From: Neotabrizicola shimadae
GTDB taxonomy: Bacteria > Pseudomonadota > Alphaproteobacteria > Rhodobacterales > Rhodobacteraceae
DNA: 64,000 nt
Direction of reading: 5' to 3'
Assembly: GCF_019623905.1 (NCBI RefSeq)
Contig: NZ_CP069370.1
Span: 1,426,001-1,490,000, forward strand
The position numbers were made by a program, and so were the translations under genes. Shown one piece after another: positions 43,245-52,484 of the stretch; the stretch's first letter is position 1, and each line of letters begins with the position of its first letter. The notes under the pieces were generated by a model. It was not told where the DNA came from. It worked only from the letters and a program-made list of their open reading frames with translations, and ran no database searches.

Positions 43245-44093
43245 TCAGGGGAAAAGTTCGAGAAACCGCAACATCTCTGTCGTGGCCGAAAAAGTGGACG
43301 CGCCCTGCCCCGCCCGGCTGGCCCGGCGGCTACCGGGCCAGTCATGGCCGCCGCCCTCGACGGTGATCAGCCGCAGCGCCAGAACGCCCTGCGGCGTGTG
43401 GTAGTCATCCACCCGGACGGCATTGCCCACCGCCGGATCGTCGATGCGCGCCTGGGCATGAACCACAGGGCCCCACGGCACAAGGAAGGCGTCGCGCACT
43501 GCGGCGACCGAGGCGAAATCGGTCTGCGTCAGAGAATTCTCCCCCCGGCCGCCGTCATAGGGCACCTGGGTGTCGGCCGTGCCGTGAATGAGGAGAAGCG
43601 GCACCCTGCCCCGCACGGGCACATGGGCGGCATCCATCGTGCCCGCGACGGCCACCACCGCCGTCAGCCGGTCCGGCCGGGCGGCGGCCCAGGTCTCGGC
43701 CATGATGGCCCCGTTCGACATTCCGGCGGCATAGATGCGGCTGCCATCCAGACCGAAGCGCGCCACGGCATCGTCCACCACGGCATCCAGGAAGGCCAGG
43801 TCGTCCACGCCCTTGCGCGCTGCGGCACCACAGCAGTAGCCGCCGTTCCAGGTGGGCAGGTTCCCCGTCCCGCGCGGATAGGCCACGGCATAGCCTTCGG
43901 GCAGCGCCGCGGCGCTGATGCCGGTGTTGCGGGCGATCTGGTCGGGCGAGCCGCCGCCCCCGTGCAGCACCACGATCAGAGGCGCGCCAGCCGGATCCTT
44001 CGGCAGGTCGATGCGGTAGCTGCGCCCGTCCAGTTCGACTGTCTCGGCAAGGGCGGGCAGCGACAGGAAAAGAAGGAAGATCAGAAAGCGCAT
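43245..44093 (-). CDS. Exported esterase, LpqC/PHB-depolymerase-like
   Basis: A 282-residue alpha/beta hydrolase with a signal peptide (MRFLIFLLFLSLPALAE). The oxyanion motif VLHGGGGSPDQIA is near residue 44, the nucleophile Ser in AAGMSNGAIM near 127, a later Asp in LIHGTADTQVPYD near 175 and His in EGGGHDWPGS near 250. The family acts on polyhydroxyalkanoate oligomers, feruloyl or acetyl esters; the substrate is open. It stands alone on the minus strand. Confidence 0.88.
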   Translation of the reverse strand: MRFLIFLLFLSLPALAETVELDGRSYRIDLPKDPAGAPLIVVLHGGGGSPDQIARNTGISAAALPEGYAVAYPRGTGNLPTWNGGYCCGAAARKGVDDLAFLDAVVDDAVARFGLDGSRIYAAGMSNGAIMAETWAAARPDRLTAVVAVAGTMDAAHVPVRGRVPLLLIHGTADTQVPYDGGRGENSLTQTDFASVAAVRDAFLVPWGPVVHAQARIDDPAVGNAVRVDDYHTPQGVLALRLITVEGGGHDWPGSRRASRAGQGASTFSATTEMLRFLELFP

Positions 44094-44149
44094 CGCGGAC
44101 CCTTCAACCATGTCCGCCTGTTACGCGCGACACGGGCGGTTCCGTCGCT

Positions 44150-44605
44150 TCAGCTTCGCTTGCCGTACAGATCCTCTGCCCGTTTTTCGAAGGCGCGCAC
44201 AACGCGCTGCATCGCCTCGTTGAACACCACCCCGATGATCCCCTGCAGGATCGCGTTGCGGAATTCGAAATCGACGTGGAACTCCACCTCGCAGCCGCCC
44301 TCGGGCCGATCGGCGAAGGCCCAATGAGACCTCATGTGCTTGAACGGCCCGTCGATGTAGATCGTCTCGATCCGCTTCTGCGCCGGAAGCAGCGTCACCC
44401 GGCTGCCGAAACGTTCGCGGAACACCTTGAAGCTGATCACCAGATCGGCCTCCATCACCTCGCCGCCGTCAATCGGCGCGCGCGAGCGGATGCGGGCGGC
44501 CGAGTTCCACGGCAGGAACTCGGGATAGCGCGCCACATCGGCCACCAGATCGTACATCTGCTGGGCGCTGTAGGGCATGACCCGGTTTTCATGATGGCTG
44601 GGCAT
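44150..44605 (-). CDS. START/COQ10-family ubiquinone-binding protein (RatA-like)
   Basis: A 151-residue SRPBCC-fold protein. PYSAQQMYDLVADVARYPEFLPW near residue 11 is the family signature. Bacterial members are labelled RatA, but in alphaproteobacteria the likely role is that of mitochondrial Coq10, binding ubiquinone for respiration. It diverges from hpt. There is no signal peptide or membrane helix. Confidence 0.87.
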   Translation of the reverse strand: MPSHHENRVMPYSAQQMYDLVADVARYPEFLPWNSAARIRSRAPIDGGEVMEADLVISFKVFRERFGSRVTLLPAQKRIETIYIDGPFKHMRSHWAFADRPEGGCEVEFHVDFEFRNAILQGIIGVVFNEAMQRVVRAFEKRAEDLYGKRS

Positions 44606-44675
44606 GGGCGCATCCGGTCGGCGTGACTTGCCTGCCGGTATTGGTTAGGACTGGGGCGGAAATCAAGGGGACGCC

Positions 44676-45215
44676 ATGACGCAAAGACCCTATGTCATCG
44701 ACCAGATGATCAGCGCCAAGCAGATCGCCGCGCGGGTCGAGGACCTGGCGCGCGAGATCACCGCCTTCTACCGCGGCACCGACAAGTTGATCGTCGTGGG
44801 CCTGCTGCGCGGGTCCTTCGTCTTCATCGCCGACCTCGTGCGCGAGATCGACCTGCCGGTCGAGGTGGATTTCCTCGAAGCCTCGTCCTACGGCAACGCC
44901 ATGCAGTCCTCGCGCGAGGTGCGCATCCTAAAGGATCTGCGCGGCGAGATCGGCGGGCGCGACGTGCTGGTTGTCGAGGACATCGTGGATACGGGCTTCA
45001 CGCTCAGCCATGTGAAGAACCTGCTTCTGTCGCGCCAGCCGCACCGGCTGGAGGTCTGCGCGCTTTTGGACAAGCCGTCGCGACGCGAGGTGCCGATCCG
45101 CGCCTCCTGGACGGGTTTCGAGATTCCCGATGAATTTGTCGTGGGTTACGGCATCGACTTCGCGCAGCGCAACAGGAACCTGCCGTATATCGGCAAGGTC
45201 CGGTTCACCGAGTAG
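44676..45215 (+). CDS. hpt: Hypoxanthine phosphoribosyltransferase
   Basis: A 179-residue purine salvage enzyme joining hypoxanthine or guanine to PRPP. The PRPP motif [17 protein letters not shown] near residue 95 and the [13 protein letters not shown] loop near 42 are clear. Length is normal. A 57-residue membrane protein gene follows 6 bp later. Confidence 0.94.
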   Translation: MTQRPYVIDQMISAKQIAARVEDLAREITAFYRGTDKLIVVGLLRGSFVFIADLVREIDLPVEVDFLEASSYGNAMQSSREVRILKDLRGEIGGRDVLVVEDIVDTGFTLSHVKNLLLSRQPHRLEVCALLDKPSRREVPIRASWTGFEIPDEFVVGYGIDFAQRNRNLPYIGKVRFTE

Positions 45216-45221
45216 CGCGGC

Positions 45222-45395
45222 ATGGGCTGGCTTCTTCGCATGTCGCAATGGGCGCGCAACCCGCCCTCGGCCAGGATGGCGACGGTGATCCTTGTGGTCG
45301 TGCTTCTCTGCCTGTCGCTGGTGGCTGTGGAACATATCTGGGGCTGGCCCGACTGGCTGACGGTCAACCGGGTCCCGCGCCGGATTCCCTCCTGA
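45222..45395 (+). CDS. 57-residue single-pass membrane protein
   Basis: A short gene 6 bp after hpt. It encodes MGWLLRMSQWARNPPS at the start, one membrane helix (residues about 20-38, Val/Leu-rich), then a Trp-rich WGWPDWLTVN segment and a basic end. Hydrophobic pattern, GC-rich third positions and close spacing to hpt support a real gene. The function is unknown. Confidence 0.65.
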   Translation: MGWLLRMSQWARNPPSARMATVILVVVLLCLSLVAVEHIWGWPDWLTVNRVPRRIPS

Positions 45396-45467
45396 TCCGC
45401 GATCCCGGTTTCCTTCGGCCCGCCTTGGCCCTAGTCTCCGCTTGCAAGCATTCCACGAGGTTTCCGC

Positions 45468-46358
45468 ATGTCCCGCATCCTTCGCCTCATGCTTATCGTC
45501 GGCATCCTCGCGCTGGTCGCGCTTTGGTGGTTTGCCCGCCCGAATCCCATCCCCGAATCCCGGTTGGCCGGCCTGAATGGAGAGGTCCGGCGCGGCGAGA
45601 TGGTGTTCTGGGCGACCGGCTGCGCCTCGTGCCACATGGCCGATGGCGCCAAGGGCGATGACCAACTGGTGCTGAAGGGTGGCCAGCGATTTGTCACGCA
45701 GTTCGGCACCTTCGTTGCGCCCAACATTTCGAACGACCCCGATCACGGCATCGGCGCCTGGTCCACGGCCGACCTCGCCTCGGCGCTGATGCATGGCGTG
45801 GGGCGCGAGGGTGAGCATCTTTATCCTGCCCTGCCCTATGCCAGCTACAACAAGATGACGCTGCAGGACGTGGCCGACCTGCGCACCTATCTTGCAACGC
45901 TTCCGGCCGACCCCACGCCGTCGCAGCCGCATGAGCTGGCCTTCCCCTTCAACATCCGCGGCACGCTTGGCGTCTGGAAGCTGTTCAACATCTCGACCGC
46001 CTGGACGGTGGCCGACCCGCTGACCGCGCAGGAAACCCGCGGGCGCTATCTGGTCGAGGCGCAGGCGCATTGCGGCGAATGTCATACCCCGCGCAACATC
46101 ATGGGTGGGATGGACCGGTCGCTGTGGCTGGCCGGGGCCCCCAATGCCGATGGCAAGGGCCGCACGCCGAACATCACACCGAGCAAGCTGACCTGGTCAG
46201 AGGACGAGATCGTGGAATACCTCACCTCGGGCTTCACGCCGGATTTCGATTCGGTCGGCGGGCACATGGCCCATGTGGTGGACAACATGGCGCGCCTGCC
46301 CGAAGCCGACCGGCGCGCCATTGCCGCCTATCTGAAGAAGGTTCCGCCCCAGCCATGA
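45468..46358 (+). CDS. Diheme c-type cytochrome, membrane-anchored
   Basis: A 296-residue protein with an N-terminal membrane anchor (residues about 5-23) and two class I cytochrome c domains, each with a haem site: C-A-S-C-H near residue 52 and C-G-E-C-H near 203. It resembles the cytochrome subunits of periplasmic alcohol, aldehyde and sugar dehydrogenases, but no such dehydrogenase is beside it. Electron partner unknown. The next gene overlaps its stop by 4 bp. Confidence 0.88.
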   Translation: MSRILRLMLIVGILALVALWWFARPNPIPESRLAGLNGEVRRGEMVFWATGCASCHMADGAKGDDQLVLKGGQRFVTQFGTFVAPNISNDPDHGIGAWSTADLASALMHGVGREGEHLYPALPYASYNKMTLQDVADLRTYLATLPADPTPSQPHELAFPFNIRGTLGVWKLFNISTAWTVADPLTAQETRGRYLVEAQAHCGECHTPRNIMGGMDRSLWLAGAPNADGKGRTPNITPSKLTWSEDEIVEYLTSGFTPDFDSVGGHMAHVVDNMARLPEADRRAIAAYLKKVPPQP

Positions 46359-46978
46359 TCACGCTCATTGGCCAATACGACAGCCCGTTCGTACGCCGCG
46401 TTGGCATCGCCCTGCGGCTGTACGGGATGCCTTTCGAACATCGTCCGTGGTCGGTCTTCGGCGATGCCGAGAAGATCCGGCCGCTGAACCCACTGGTGCG
46501 GGTGCCGACGCTGATCCTGCCCGATGGCGCGGTGCTGACCGACAGCCACCTGATCCTCGACTGGCTGGACGGGCAGATGCACCAGCCGCTGTTTCCGCGT
46601 GCCGAGCCCGACCGCCACCGCGCGCTGTGGATCGCGGCCCTGGCCTGCGGGCTGGCCGACAAGGCGGTGAGCCTGTTCTATGAACGGCGGCTGCATGACG
46701 TGACCTCGCCGGTCTGGATGACGCGATGCGAAGGCCAGATCGGCGGCGTGCTGACCGCGCTGGAGGCAGATCGCGCGGGCCGCAGCCACCCCTGGTGGTT
46801 TGGCGACCACATCGGTCACGCCGACATCGCCGTGGCTGCCGTGCTGCGCTTCACCTCCGAGGCGCATCCCGGCCTGGTGGACTGGCATGCCCTGCCCGCG
46901 CTGTCCGCGCATTGCGCTGCGGCCGAGGCGCTGGAGGTCTTCCAGGAGATCCGCCAGCCGTTCATCGCCCCGGCCTGA
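46355..46978 (+). CDS. Glutathione S-transferase family protein
   Basis: A 207-residue protein with an N-terminal thioredoxin-fold domain (MITLIGQYDSPFVRRVGIAL; Ser in the usual catalytic site) and the D-S-H-L-I-L-D-W-L motif near residue 64, followed by an all-helical domain. The ATG overlaps the cytochrome stop (ATGA). The substrate is unknown; coupling to a cytochrome suggests a redox or detoxification role. Confidence 0.87.
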   Translation: MITLIGQYDSPFVRRVGIALRLYGMPFEHRPWSVFGDAEKIRPLNPLVRVPTLILPDGAVLTDSHLILDWLDGQMHQPLFPRAEPDRHRALWIAALACGLADKAVSLFYERRLHDVTSPVWMTRCEGQIGGVLTALEADRAGRSHPWWFGDHIGHADIAVAAVLRFTSEAHPGLVDWHALPALSAHCAAAEALEVFQEIRQPFIAPA

Positions 46979-47093
46979 GCTTCCCGCGGTCCACTTCCCC
47001 AGCCTGTCGGGCAACCCGGGACAGGGTCTTCGCGGATTGACATTCCCGCCCCGCAGGCGTGTCCTGCGCGGCACAGGAAAACCCGAGTCCTCC

Positions 47094-48296
47094 ATGTCCG
47101 ACCGATCCGCTGATGCGTCCAAGCCGGCGCACTACGCGACAGTGCTGCCGATCATCGGCGCCATCGCCGTCTGCCATATGCTGAACGACCTGATGCAATC
47201 GCTGATTCCGGCGATCTATCCGATCCTGAAGGACGAACTGGCCCTGACCTTTGGGCAGATCGGGCTCATCACCTTTGTCTTCCAGGGCGTGGCATCGCTC
47301 TTGCAGCCCGTGGTCGGGCTTTACACCGACCGCCGGCCCCTGCCCTTCTCGCTGGTCGCGGGCATGGGCTTCACGCTCCTCGGGCTCTTGCTGCTGGCCA
47401 AGGCTGCGGCATTCTGGGTCGTGCTGGTGGCGGTGGCGCTGGTGGGGCTGGGCTCTTCGGTCTTTCACCCCGAATCCAGCCGCATTGCGCGGCTGGCCGC
47501 GGGCAAGCGTCCGGGCTTTGCGCAAAGCGTGTTCCAGGTCGGCGGCAACGCAGGTTCGGCCATCGGGCCCCTGCTCGCCGCCTTCATCGTGGTCCCCTTC
47601 GGACAGGGCAGCATCGGATGGTTCGCCCTGGTCGCCCTGGCGGGCATGACGGTGCTGTGGGTCGTGGGCCGCTGGTACGCGGCCGAAGGGATGCGGCGGA
47701 TGCATGCGGGCCGCGCCGTGCGGGCGGGTCATGACCTGGCCCAGGCGCGGGTTGTGCTGGCCATTTGCGTGCTGATCGCGCTGACCTTTTCGAAGTTCGT
47801 CTACATGGCGGCCTATTCCAGCTACTACACCTTCTGGCTGATCGACCGCTTCCAGGTCTCTGTGCCCCAGGCGCAGCTGTTCCTCTTCCTTTTCCTGCTG
47901 GCTGTCGCCGTGGGCACCATCATCGGCGGCCCGATCGGAGACCGCATCGGCCGCAAGCGGGTGATCTGGGTGTCGATCCTTGGCGTCTCGCCCCTGGCGC
48001 TCCTGGTGCCGCACCTGCCGCTCTGGCCCTCGGTCGCCGTTTCGGCGCTGGCGGGCATGGTGCTGGCTTCCGCCTTCCCGGCGATCATCGTCTATGCGCA
48101 GGACCTGCTGCCAAAGAAGGTCGGGCTTGTCGCGGGCCTGTTCTTCGGTCTGGCCTTCGGCATGGGCGCGCTTGGCGCCGCGGCGCTTGGGCAGATCGCA
48201 GACGCGACCTCGATCGGCCACGTCTTCTTCCTGTGCTCGTTCCTGCCGCTGATCGGCGTGCTGGCCGTGTTCCTACCGGACGTGAAGCGCCTTTAG
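47094..48296 (+). CDS. MFS transporter, fosmidomycin-resistance (Fsr) type
   Basis: A 400-residue transporter with 12 predicted membrane helices. [17 protein letters not shown] near residue 27 is the Fsr-family hallmark, and [15 protein letters not shown] near 282 is the MFS loop motif. E. coli Fsr exports fosmidomycin, an inhibitor of the MEP pathway used by this organism; the natural substrate is not known. The ATG at 47094 directly precedes the first helix. It converges with lipA, overlapping by 4 bp. Confidence 0.88.
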   Translation: MSDRSADASKPAHYATVLPIIGAIAVCHMLNDLMQSLIPAIYPILKDELALTFGQIGLITFVFQGVASLLQPVVGLYTDRRPLPFSLVAGMGFTLLGLLLLAKAAAFWVVLVAVALVGLGSSVFHPESSRIARLAAGKRPGFAQSVFQVGGNAGSAIGPLLAAFIVVPFGQGSIGWFALVALAGMTVLWVVGRWYAAEGMRRMHAGRAVRAGHDLAQARVVLAICVLIALTFSKFVYMAAYSSYYTFWLIDRFQVSVPQAQLFLFLFLLAVAVGTIIGGPIGDRIGRKRVIWVSILGVSPLALLVPHLPLWPSVAVSALAGMVLASAFPAIIVYAQDLLPKKVGLVAGLFFGLAFGMGALGAAALGQIADATSIGHVFFLCSFLPLIGVLAVFLPDVKRL

Positions 48297-49243
48297 CCGC
48301 GCCCCAGCTTTTCCAGCCGCGCCGCCCGCAGCTTCGCGAAATCGTCGCCCGCATGGTAGGATGACCGGGTCAGCGGCGTGGCGGAGACCATCAGGAACCC
48401 CTTGCCATAAGCCGCCGTCTCGTAGGAGGCGAACTCCTCGGGCGTGACGAACCGGTCCACCCGGTGATGCTTTGGCGTGGGCTGCAGATACTGGCCAATG
48501 GTCAGGAAATCGACATCCGCCGCGCGCATGTCATCCATGACCTGCAAGACCGACTGCCGGTCCTCGCCCAGGCCCACCATTATGCCCGACTTGGTGAACA
48601 TGGTCGGGTCCATCTCCTTCACCTTCTGCAACAGCCGCAGCGAGTGGAAATAGCGCGCGCCGGGCCGCACCTCGGGGTAAAGCCCAGGCACGGTTTCAAG
48701 GTTGTGGTTGAAGACGTCAGGCCGCGCGGCCACCACGGTGTCCAGCGCCGAGGGCGGGCATTTCAGGAAATCGGGCGTCAGCACCTCGATCGTGGTGCCC
48801 GGCGCGCGGTGGCGGATGGCACGGATGGTCTGGGCGAAATGCTCGGCGCCCCCATCCTCCAGATCGTCGCGGTCCACTGAAGTGACAACGACATGGTTCA
48901 GCCCAAGTTCGGCCACCGCATGGGCCACCCGCCCCGGCTCGAAGGCATCCAGCGTCTGCGGCTTGCCGGTCGCCACATTGCAGAAGGTGCAGCCCCGCGT
49001 GCAGATCTCGCCCATGATCATCATGGTGGCGTGACCCTGGCTCCAGCACTCGCCGACGTTTGGGCAACCGGCCTCTTCGCAGACGGTGACCAGCTTCTTC
49101 GCCTTCAGGATGTCGCGCGTCTGCTTGTAGCCCTCCGACGTCGGCGCCTTCACCCTAATCCAGGCCGGCTTCTTCGGCTGCGCCTGATCGGGACGGTGCG
49201 CCTTTTCGGGGTGGCGCTGATCGGGAAGCTTCAGGTCGCGCAT
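48293..49243 (-). CDS. lipA: Lipoyl synthase
   Basis: A 316-residue radical-SAM enzyme that inserts two sulphurs into octanoyl groups. The auxiliary cluster is [12 protein letters not shown] near residue 55, and the radical-SAM cluster C-T-R-G-C-T-F-C near residue 82. The C-terminal R-S-S-Y-H-A motif is present. Length and order are canonical. Confidence 0.97.
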   Translation of the reverse strand: MRDLKLPDQRHPEKAHRPDQAQPKKPAWIRVKAPTSEGYKQTRDILKAKKLVTVCEEAGCPNVGECWSQGHATMMIMGEICTRGCTFCNVATGKPQTLDAFEPGRVAHAVAELGLNHVVVTSVDRDDLEDGGAEHFAQTIRAIRHRAPGTTIEVLTPDFLKCPPSALDTVVAARPDVFNHNLETVPGLYPEVRPGARYFHSLRLLQKVKEMDPTMFTKSGIMVGLGEDRQSVLQVMDDMRAADVDFLTIGQYLQPTPKHHRVDRFVTPEEFASYETAAYGKGFLMVSATPLTRSSYHAGDDFAKLRAARLEKLGRG

Positions 49244-49407
49244 CGGGTCCCTTTCGGATCGGCAAAAAACCGCTCACGGTTTCAAACTTTCCCGTGTAAT
49301 ATGCGCCTGCCTCACGCGGAACGCCAGTCGGCAGCGCAGGGGGCAAGGCAGGTATGCGCCGAAAGACGGGAACCGCAGGGCGCGTCGGGACAGATACAGG
49401 AGAAATC

Positions 49408-50109
49408 ATGTCCAAGAAACTGATCGCCGAAGTCCTCGGCACCTTCATACTGGTGTTCTTCGGCTGCGGCTCTGCCGTGATCGCCCAGGCCGTGCTCAAC
49501 GGCGCCGGCGTGTCGGTGGGCATCGGCTACACCGGCATCGCGCTGGCCTTCGGCATCTCGATCGTTGCCGCCGCCTATGGCATCGGCGCCATCTCGGGCG
49601 CACATCTGAACCCCGCCGTCTCGCTGGGCATGGTCACCGCCGGCCGGATGAGCCTGGGCGATTTCATCGGCTACGCCATCGCGCAGATCGTCGGCGCCAT
49701 CCTCGGCGCCCTGGTGCTGTACCTCATCGCCTCGGGTTCGCCCGGCTGGACGGGCGGCATGGGCACCAATGGCTGGGGCGCGGGTTATGGCGGCGAATAC
49801 TCCGTGATGGCCGCCTTCCTGTTCGAACTGGTGATGACCTTCATCTTCGTCACCGTGATCCTGGGCGTGACCCATGCCTCGGCCCCGGTCGGCTTTGCCG
49901 GCCTCGCCATCGGCCTGACGCTGACCGGCATCCACCTCGTCGGCATCAACGTGACCGGCGTGTCGGTGAACCCGGCGCGCTCCATCGGTCCGGCGCTCTT
50001 TGCCGGCGGCGCGGCCATCTCGCAGCTCTGGCTCTTCATCGTGGCCCCGCTCCTCGGCGGCGCCATTGCCGGCATTGTCTATGCAGCGGGCATCACCCGC
50101 GCCGACTGA
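49408..50109 (+). CDS. aqpZ: Aquaporin Z
   Basis: A 233-residue water channel with six membrane helices. Both NPA loops are seen: AHLNPAVSLG near residue 62 and VSVNPARSIG near 186, the latter with the Arg of the AqpZ selectivity filter. The ATG at 49408 has AGGAG upstream. A strong terminator follows. Confidence 0.95.
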   Translation: MSKKLIAEVLGTFILVFFGCGSAVIAQAVLNGAGVSVGIGYTGIALAFGISIVAAAYGIGAISGAHLNPAVSLGMVTAGRMSLGDFIGYAIAQIVGAILGALVLYLIASGSPGWTGGMGTNGWGAGYGGEYSVMAAFLFELVMTFIFVTVILGVTHASAPVGFAGLAIGLTLTGIHLVGINVTGVSVNPARSIGPALFAGGAAISQLWLFIVAPLLGGAIAGIVYAAGITRAD

Positions 50110-50128
50110 TCCGGCCACATCCTGTTCT

Positions 50129-50160
50129 GGCCGCGCCCCACCGGGCGCGGCCTTTTTTTT
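50129..50160 (+). terminator. Rho-independent terminator after aqpZ
   Basis: GGCCGCGCCC pairs perfectly with GGGCGCGGCC across a 4-base loop, followed by eight T. Confidence 0.92.
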
Positions 50161-50246
50161 CCCCGCGACCGCGCTTGATCCCCATCAGGGTTTCTGCTTC
50201 GCTGCAGCTGCACAATGACTTGCCGCCAGCCAGAAAGCCCAACGGG

Positions 50247-50828
50247 ATGGGACCGCCTGAACTTGCCGCCGCGATCTTCGCGCTCCTGCTCACGCCGGGG
50301 CCGACCAACACGCTGTTGTTTCTGGCGGGGACCGAACGCGGCTTCCCCCGCGTCCTGCGCCTGATCCCGGCCGAGCTTGCCGGATACCTTGCCACCGTCG
50401 TACCGCTGACCTTGGCGGGCGCCGCCCTTCTGTCCCGGTTCCCCGAGGCGCGCCCGGCCATCGCGCTGGCGGCCGGCCTGTGGGTGGCGTGGCTCGCCAT
50501 CCGCCTTTGGCGCCTGCCTTCCGCCGGCCCTTCGGGCAGTGGCAGCGTGACGGCCCGCGATGTGTTCGTGACCACGCTTCTCAACCCCAAGGCGCTGATC
50601 TTCGGTCTGGTTCTCTTGCCGGCACCTTCCGTGACGGGCATCCTCGCCAACCTCGGCCAGTTCGCCGCGCAGGTGGTCATCGTCGCCATGCTGTGGGCCG
50701 GAGGCGGCGCGCTGGTCGCCGCGCGCACCGGCGGCACGCGCAGCGTCATCCTCCTGCGCCGCGCCGCCGCCGTCTGGCTGGGGGTCGTTTCGGCCACGCT
50801 TCTGGCGCGGGCCCTCGGCGCGGCCTGA
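50247..50828 (+). CDS. LysE-family exporter
   Basis: A 193-residue membrane protein with five to six helices and the family start LLLTPGPTNTLLF near residue 13. Such proteins export amino acids or related metabolites; the substrate is unknown. The ATG at 50247 is chosen because it begins just before the first helix. It converges with the DUF6456 gene. Confidence 0.85.
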   Translation: MGPPELAAAIFALLLTPGPTNTLLFLAGTERGFPRVLRLIPAELAGYLATVVPLTLAGAALLSRFPEARPAIALAAGLWVAWLAIRLWRLPSAGPSGSGSVTARDVFVTTLLNPKALIFGLVLLPAPSVTGILANLGQFAAQVVIVAMLWAGGGALVAARTGGTRSVILLRRAAAVWLGVVSATLLARALGAA

Positions 50829-50832
50829 GCCT

Positions 50833-51933
50833 TCAGCCGATCAACGGGCCGGACCGGCCATAGGTCTCGTCGTAGTGCCGCTTCAAGCGCATCAGCGCGA
50901 TGCGCAGCACCACCTTGCCCGACCGCGCGGCCCATCCCATGCGCCGCTCGGCCGTCTCGATACCTTCCAGAAAGCAGCAGACCCGCAGTGCCACATCGCC
51001 CAGCCCCGGCCCCAGGTCGCGCAGCGCCGCGGCCACCCGGTCACGCGCCCCGCGCGGCCCCTCGGCCAGGCCCGAATCCGACCGGAACCCGCCCCGGTCC
51101 CCCGCCGTCAGGAACCGGTCCCAGTTCTGCGCCACGCGCGGCCCCATCTGCGCCACCTCGAAATCCTCGCGCAGCCGTTCCGCCGCGCGCACAAGCTCGG
51201 CCTCCAGAAAGGGCTTGCCCTCCTTGTCCTTCTTGCGTCCCAGGATGGCGACCGGGCTTTCCGCGCTGTTCACCCGCAGGCGCGTCACCCCATCCTCGCC
51301 CGCAACCGCACGTTCCTCCCAGTCCCGGTGCTGGTGACCAAAGGCGGCGGGCGCCTCGGCCAGGCCCGGCCGGTCTTCGTCGGCCAGCATCCGCTTCAGC
51401 GCGGCGCGACCGGCCGTTGTGATCTCGTAGGCCGTCACCCGGCCCGACCGGCGCACCCCGATCCAGTCCTTCACCGCAAAGGCCTGAGCCACGGCGCGGT
51501 CAACCACGCCCGACCGAAGCGTCGTGCCATCGGGCAGCGACTTCAGCACCGCCGCCTTTTCCATCTCGGGGGCGACCACCAACAGGGTGCCAGGCTCGGC
51601 CAGCCGGCGCAGCACGCGGCGGCCCTCGCGGTTGATCAGGGTTTCGTCCAGGGCAAGCCGTTCCATGCGGATCGGGGCTGACATCGCGGGGTCATCCTTT
51701 CGGTCAGGGGCAAGAGTCAGTAGCGCCAGCGCGGACAGCGCCTCATCCAGAAGCGGGTCGTCGCGGCGGCTTTCGGTGCGGCGAACCTGCCGCAACACGG
51801 TCGAGGCCGCCCGCCCTTCCCGCCGCGCCAATTCCCGCAGCGTCAGGCCAGAGGCCACATGATCGAGATACAGCCTCACACCCTCGGGCAACCAGTCGGG
51901 TCTGTGGCGCTGCGGCAATGCGGTGTCGCTCAT
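50833..51933 (-). CDS. DUF6456 protein with N-terminal helix-turn-helix
   Basis: A 366-residue protein. An HTH lies near residues 20-50 (SGLTLRELARREGRAASTVLRQVRR), a winged-helix-like section near 90-180, and the conserved DUF6456 domain at 230-366. A DNA-binding or replication-linked role is possible. The ATG at 51933 is preferred; longer frames run through the DnaA boxes. It diverges from the DUF6477 gene, and the shared intergenic region holds DnaA- and CtrA-type motifs, pointing to cell-cycle control. Confidence 0.8.
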   Translation of the reverse strand: MSDTALPQRHRPDWLPEGVRLYLDHVASGLTLRELARREGRAASTVLRQVRRTESRRDDPLLDEALSALALLTLAPDRKDDPAMSAPIRMERLALDETLINREGRRVLRRLAEPGTLLVVAPEMEKAAVLKSLPDGTTLRSGVVDRAVAQAFAVKDWIGVRRSGRVTAYEITTAGRAALKRMLADEDRPGLAEAPAAFGHQHRDWEERAVAGEDGVTRLRVNSAESPVAILGRKKDKEGKPFLEAELVRAAERLREDFEVAQMGPRVAQNWDRFLTAGDRGGFRSDSGLAEGPRGARDRVAAALRDLGPGLGDVALRVCCFLEGIETAERRMGWAARSGKVVLRIALMRLKRHYDETYGRSGPLIG

Positions 51934-51959
51934 CTCTTCGTCCCTGACGCCCCCGCAAG

Positions 51960-52020
51960 TTATCCACATATCCACAGGGGCACCTCCACCGTGGGTTGCA
52001 TTGGTTACCCGACGGTTAAC
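51960..52020. promoter_or_regulatory. DnaA boxes and a CtrA-type site
   Basis: TTATCCACA (51960-51968) is a perfect DnaA box and overlaps a second, ATATCCACA (51968-51976), by one base. TTAC-CCGACGG-TTAAC (52005-52020) matches the CtrA site TTAA-N7-TTAAC with one change. Both lie in the gap between divergent DUF6456 and DUF6477 genes, 27 bp and about 72 bp upstream of the DUF6456 start. Confidence 0.55.
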
Positions 52021-52149
52021 TTCCTCGGCTTCGGCCATAATTGTTGCCAGAACCTAAACTTGGGCAAAGCCGGCGTTCGCTCGAACGGGCCAATACGCAA
52101 CGCCAGGTTGTATTGTTGCAGGATCGGCGTGTTCCAGATGGAGGCTCCG

Positions 52150-52431
52150 ATGACCCACCCCCACAGTGCCCTTGCCGACCTGCGCCGCCCGCGGCTTCTG
52201 GTGAATGCGGCCCGGCATGGCCTGGCCAGCTATCGCCGCGACCGCGACCTGCGCCGGCTGATCGACGATGCCCTTCCGCCCGAACGCGCCGTACCGCGCC
52301 TGATGACCGAGGAAGAGCGGCTTGAAGAAACCCGCCGCGCCGGCGATGCCGCCTATTCGGCCATGCGTCACATCGAGGTTCTGTCGGCCCTCATTGCAGA
52401 AGCCCGCCTCCTGCCCGCCGCTCGGGTCTGA
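52150..52431 (+). CDS. DUF6477 family protein
   Basis: A 93-residue basic protein (LADLRRPRLLVNAARHGLASYRRDRDLRRL) with a helical C-terminal half (RHIEVLSALIAEARLL). It matches the DUF6477 family, which is confined to Rhodobacteraceae. The ATG at 52150 has GGAGG 5 bases upstream. It pairs with a DUF6456 gene across a shared promoter region. The function is unknown. Confidence 0.82.
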   Translation: MTHPHSALADLRRPRLLVNAARHGLASYRRDRDLRRLIDDALPPERAVPRLMTEEERLEETRRAGDAAYSAMRHIEVLSALIAEARLLPAARV

Positions 52432-52439
52432 AACGCAAG

Positions 52440-52463
52440 GGGCCGGGCGTTGCCGCCCGGCCC
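52440..52463. terminator. Hairpin between convergent DUF6477 and MttB genes
   Basis: GGGCCGGGCG pairs perfectly with CGCCCGGCCC over a 4-base loop. No T-run follows on either side. Confidence 0.5.
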
Positions 52464-52484
52464 GGCGCACCTGTCCCGCCGATC

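Noticed and set aside
41586-44327. Very long open frame opposite the AI-2E, esterase and START genes
   Set aside because: It is an antisense shadow caused by high GC. The genes on the other strand have clear families, while this product is His/Gly/Arg-rich filler. The same holds for long frames opposite trkA-trkH, ntrY and der.
46355-48296. Fosmidomycin-resistance island linked to ispDF
   Set aside because: The Fsr-type transporter is 6 kb from ispDF with unrelated genes between, and no mobile-element marks surround it.
51960-51976. Chromosomal replication origin
   Set aside because: Only two overlapping DnaA boxes, no AT-rich unwinding region and none of the usual neighbours (hemE, parAB, gidA, dnaA). 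A regulated promoter is likelier.
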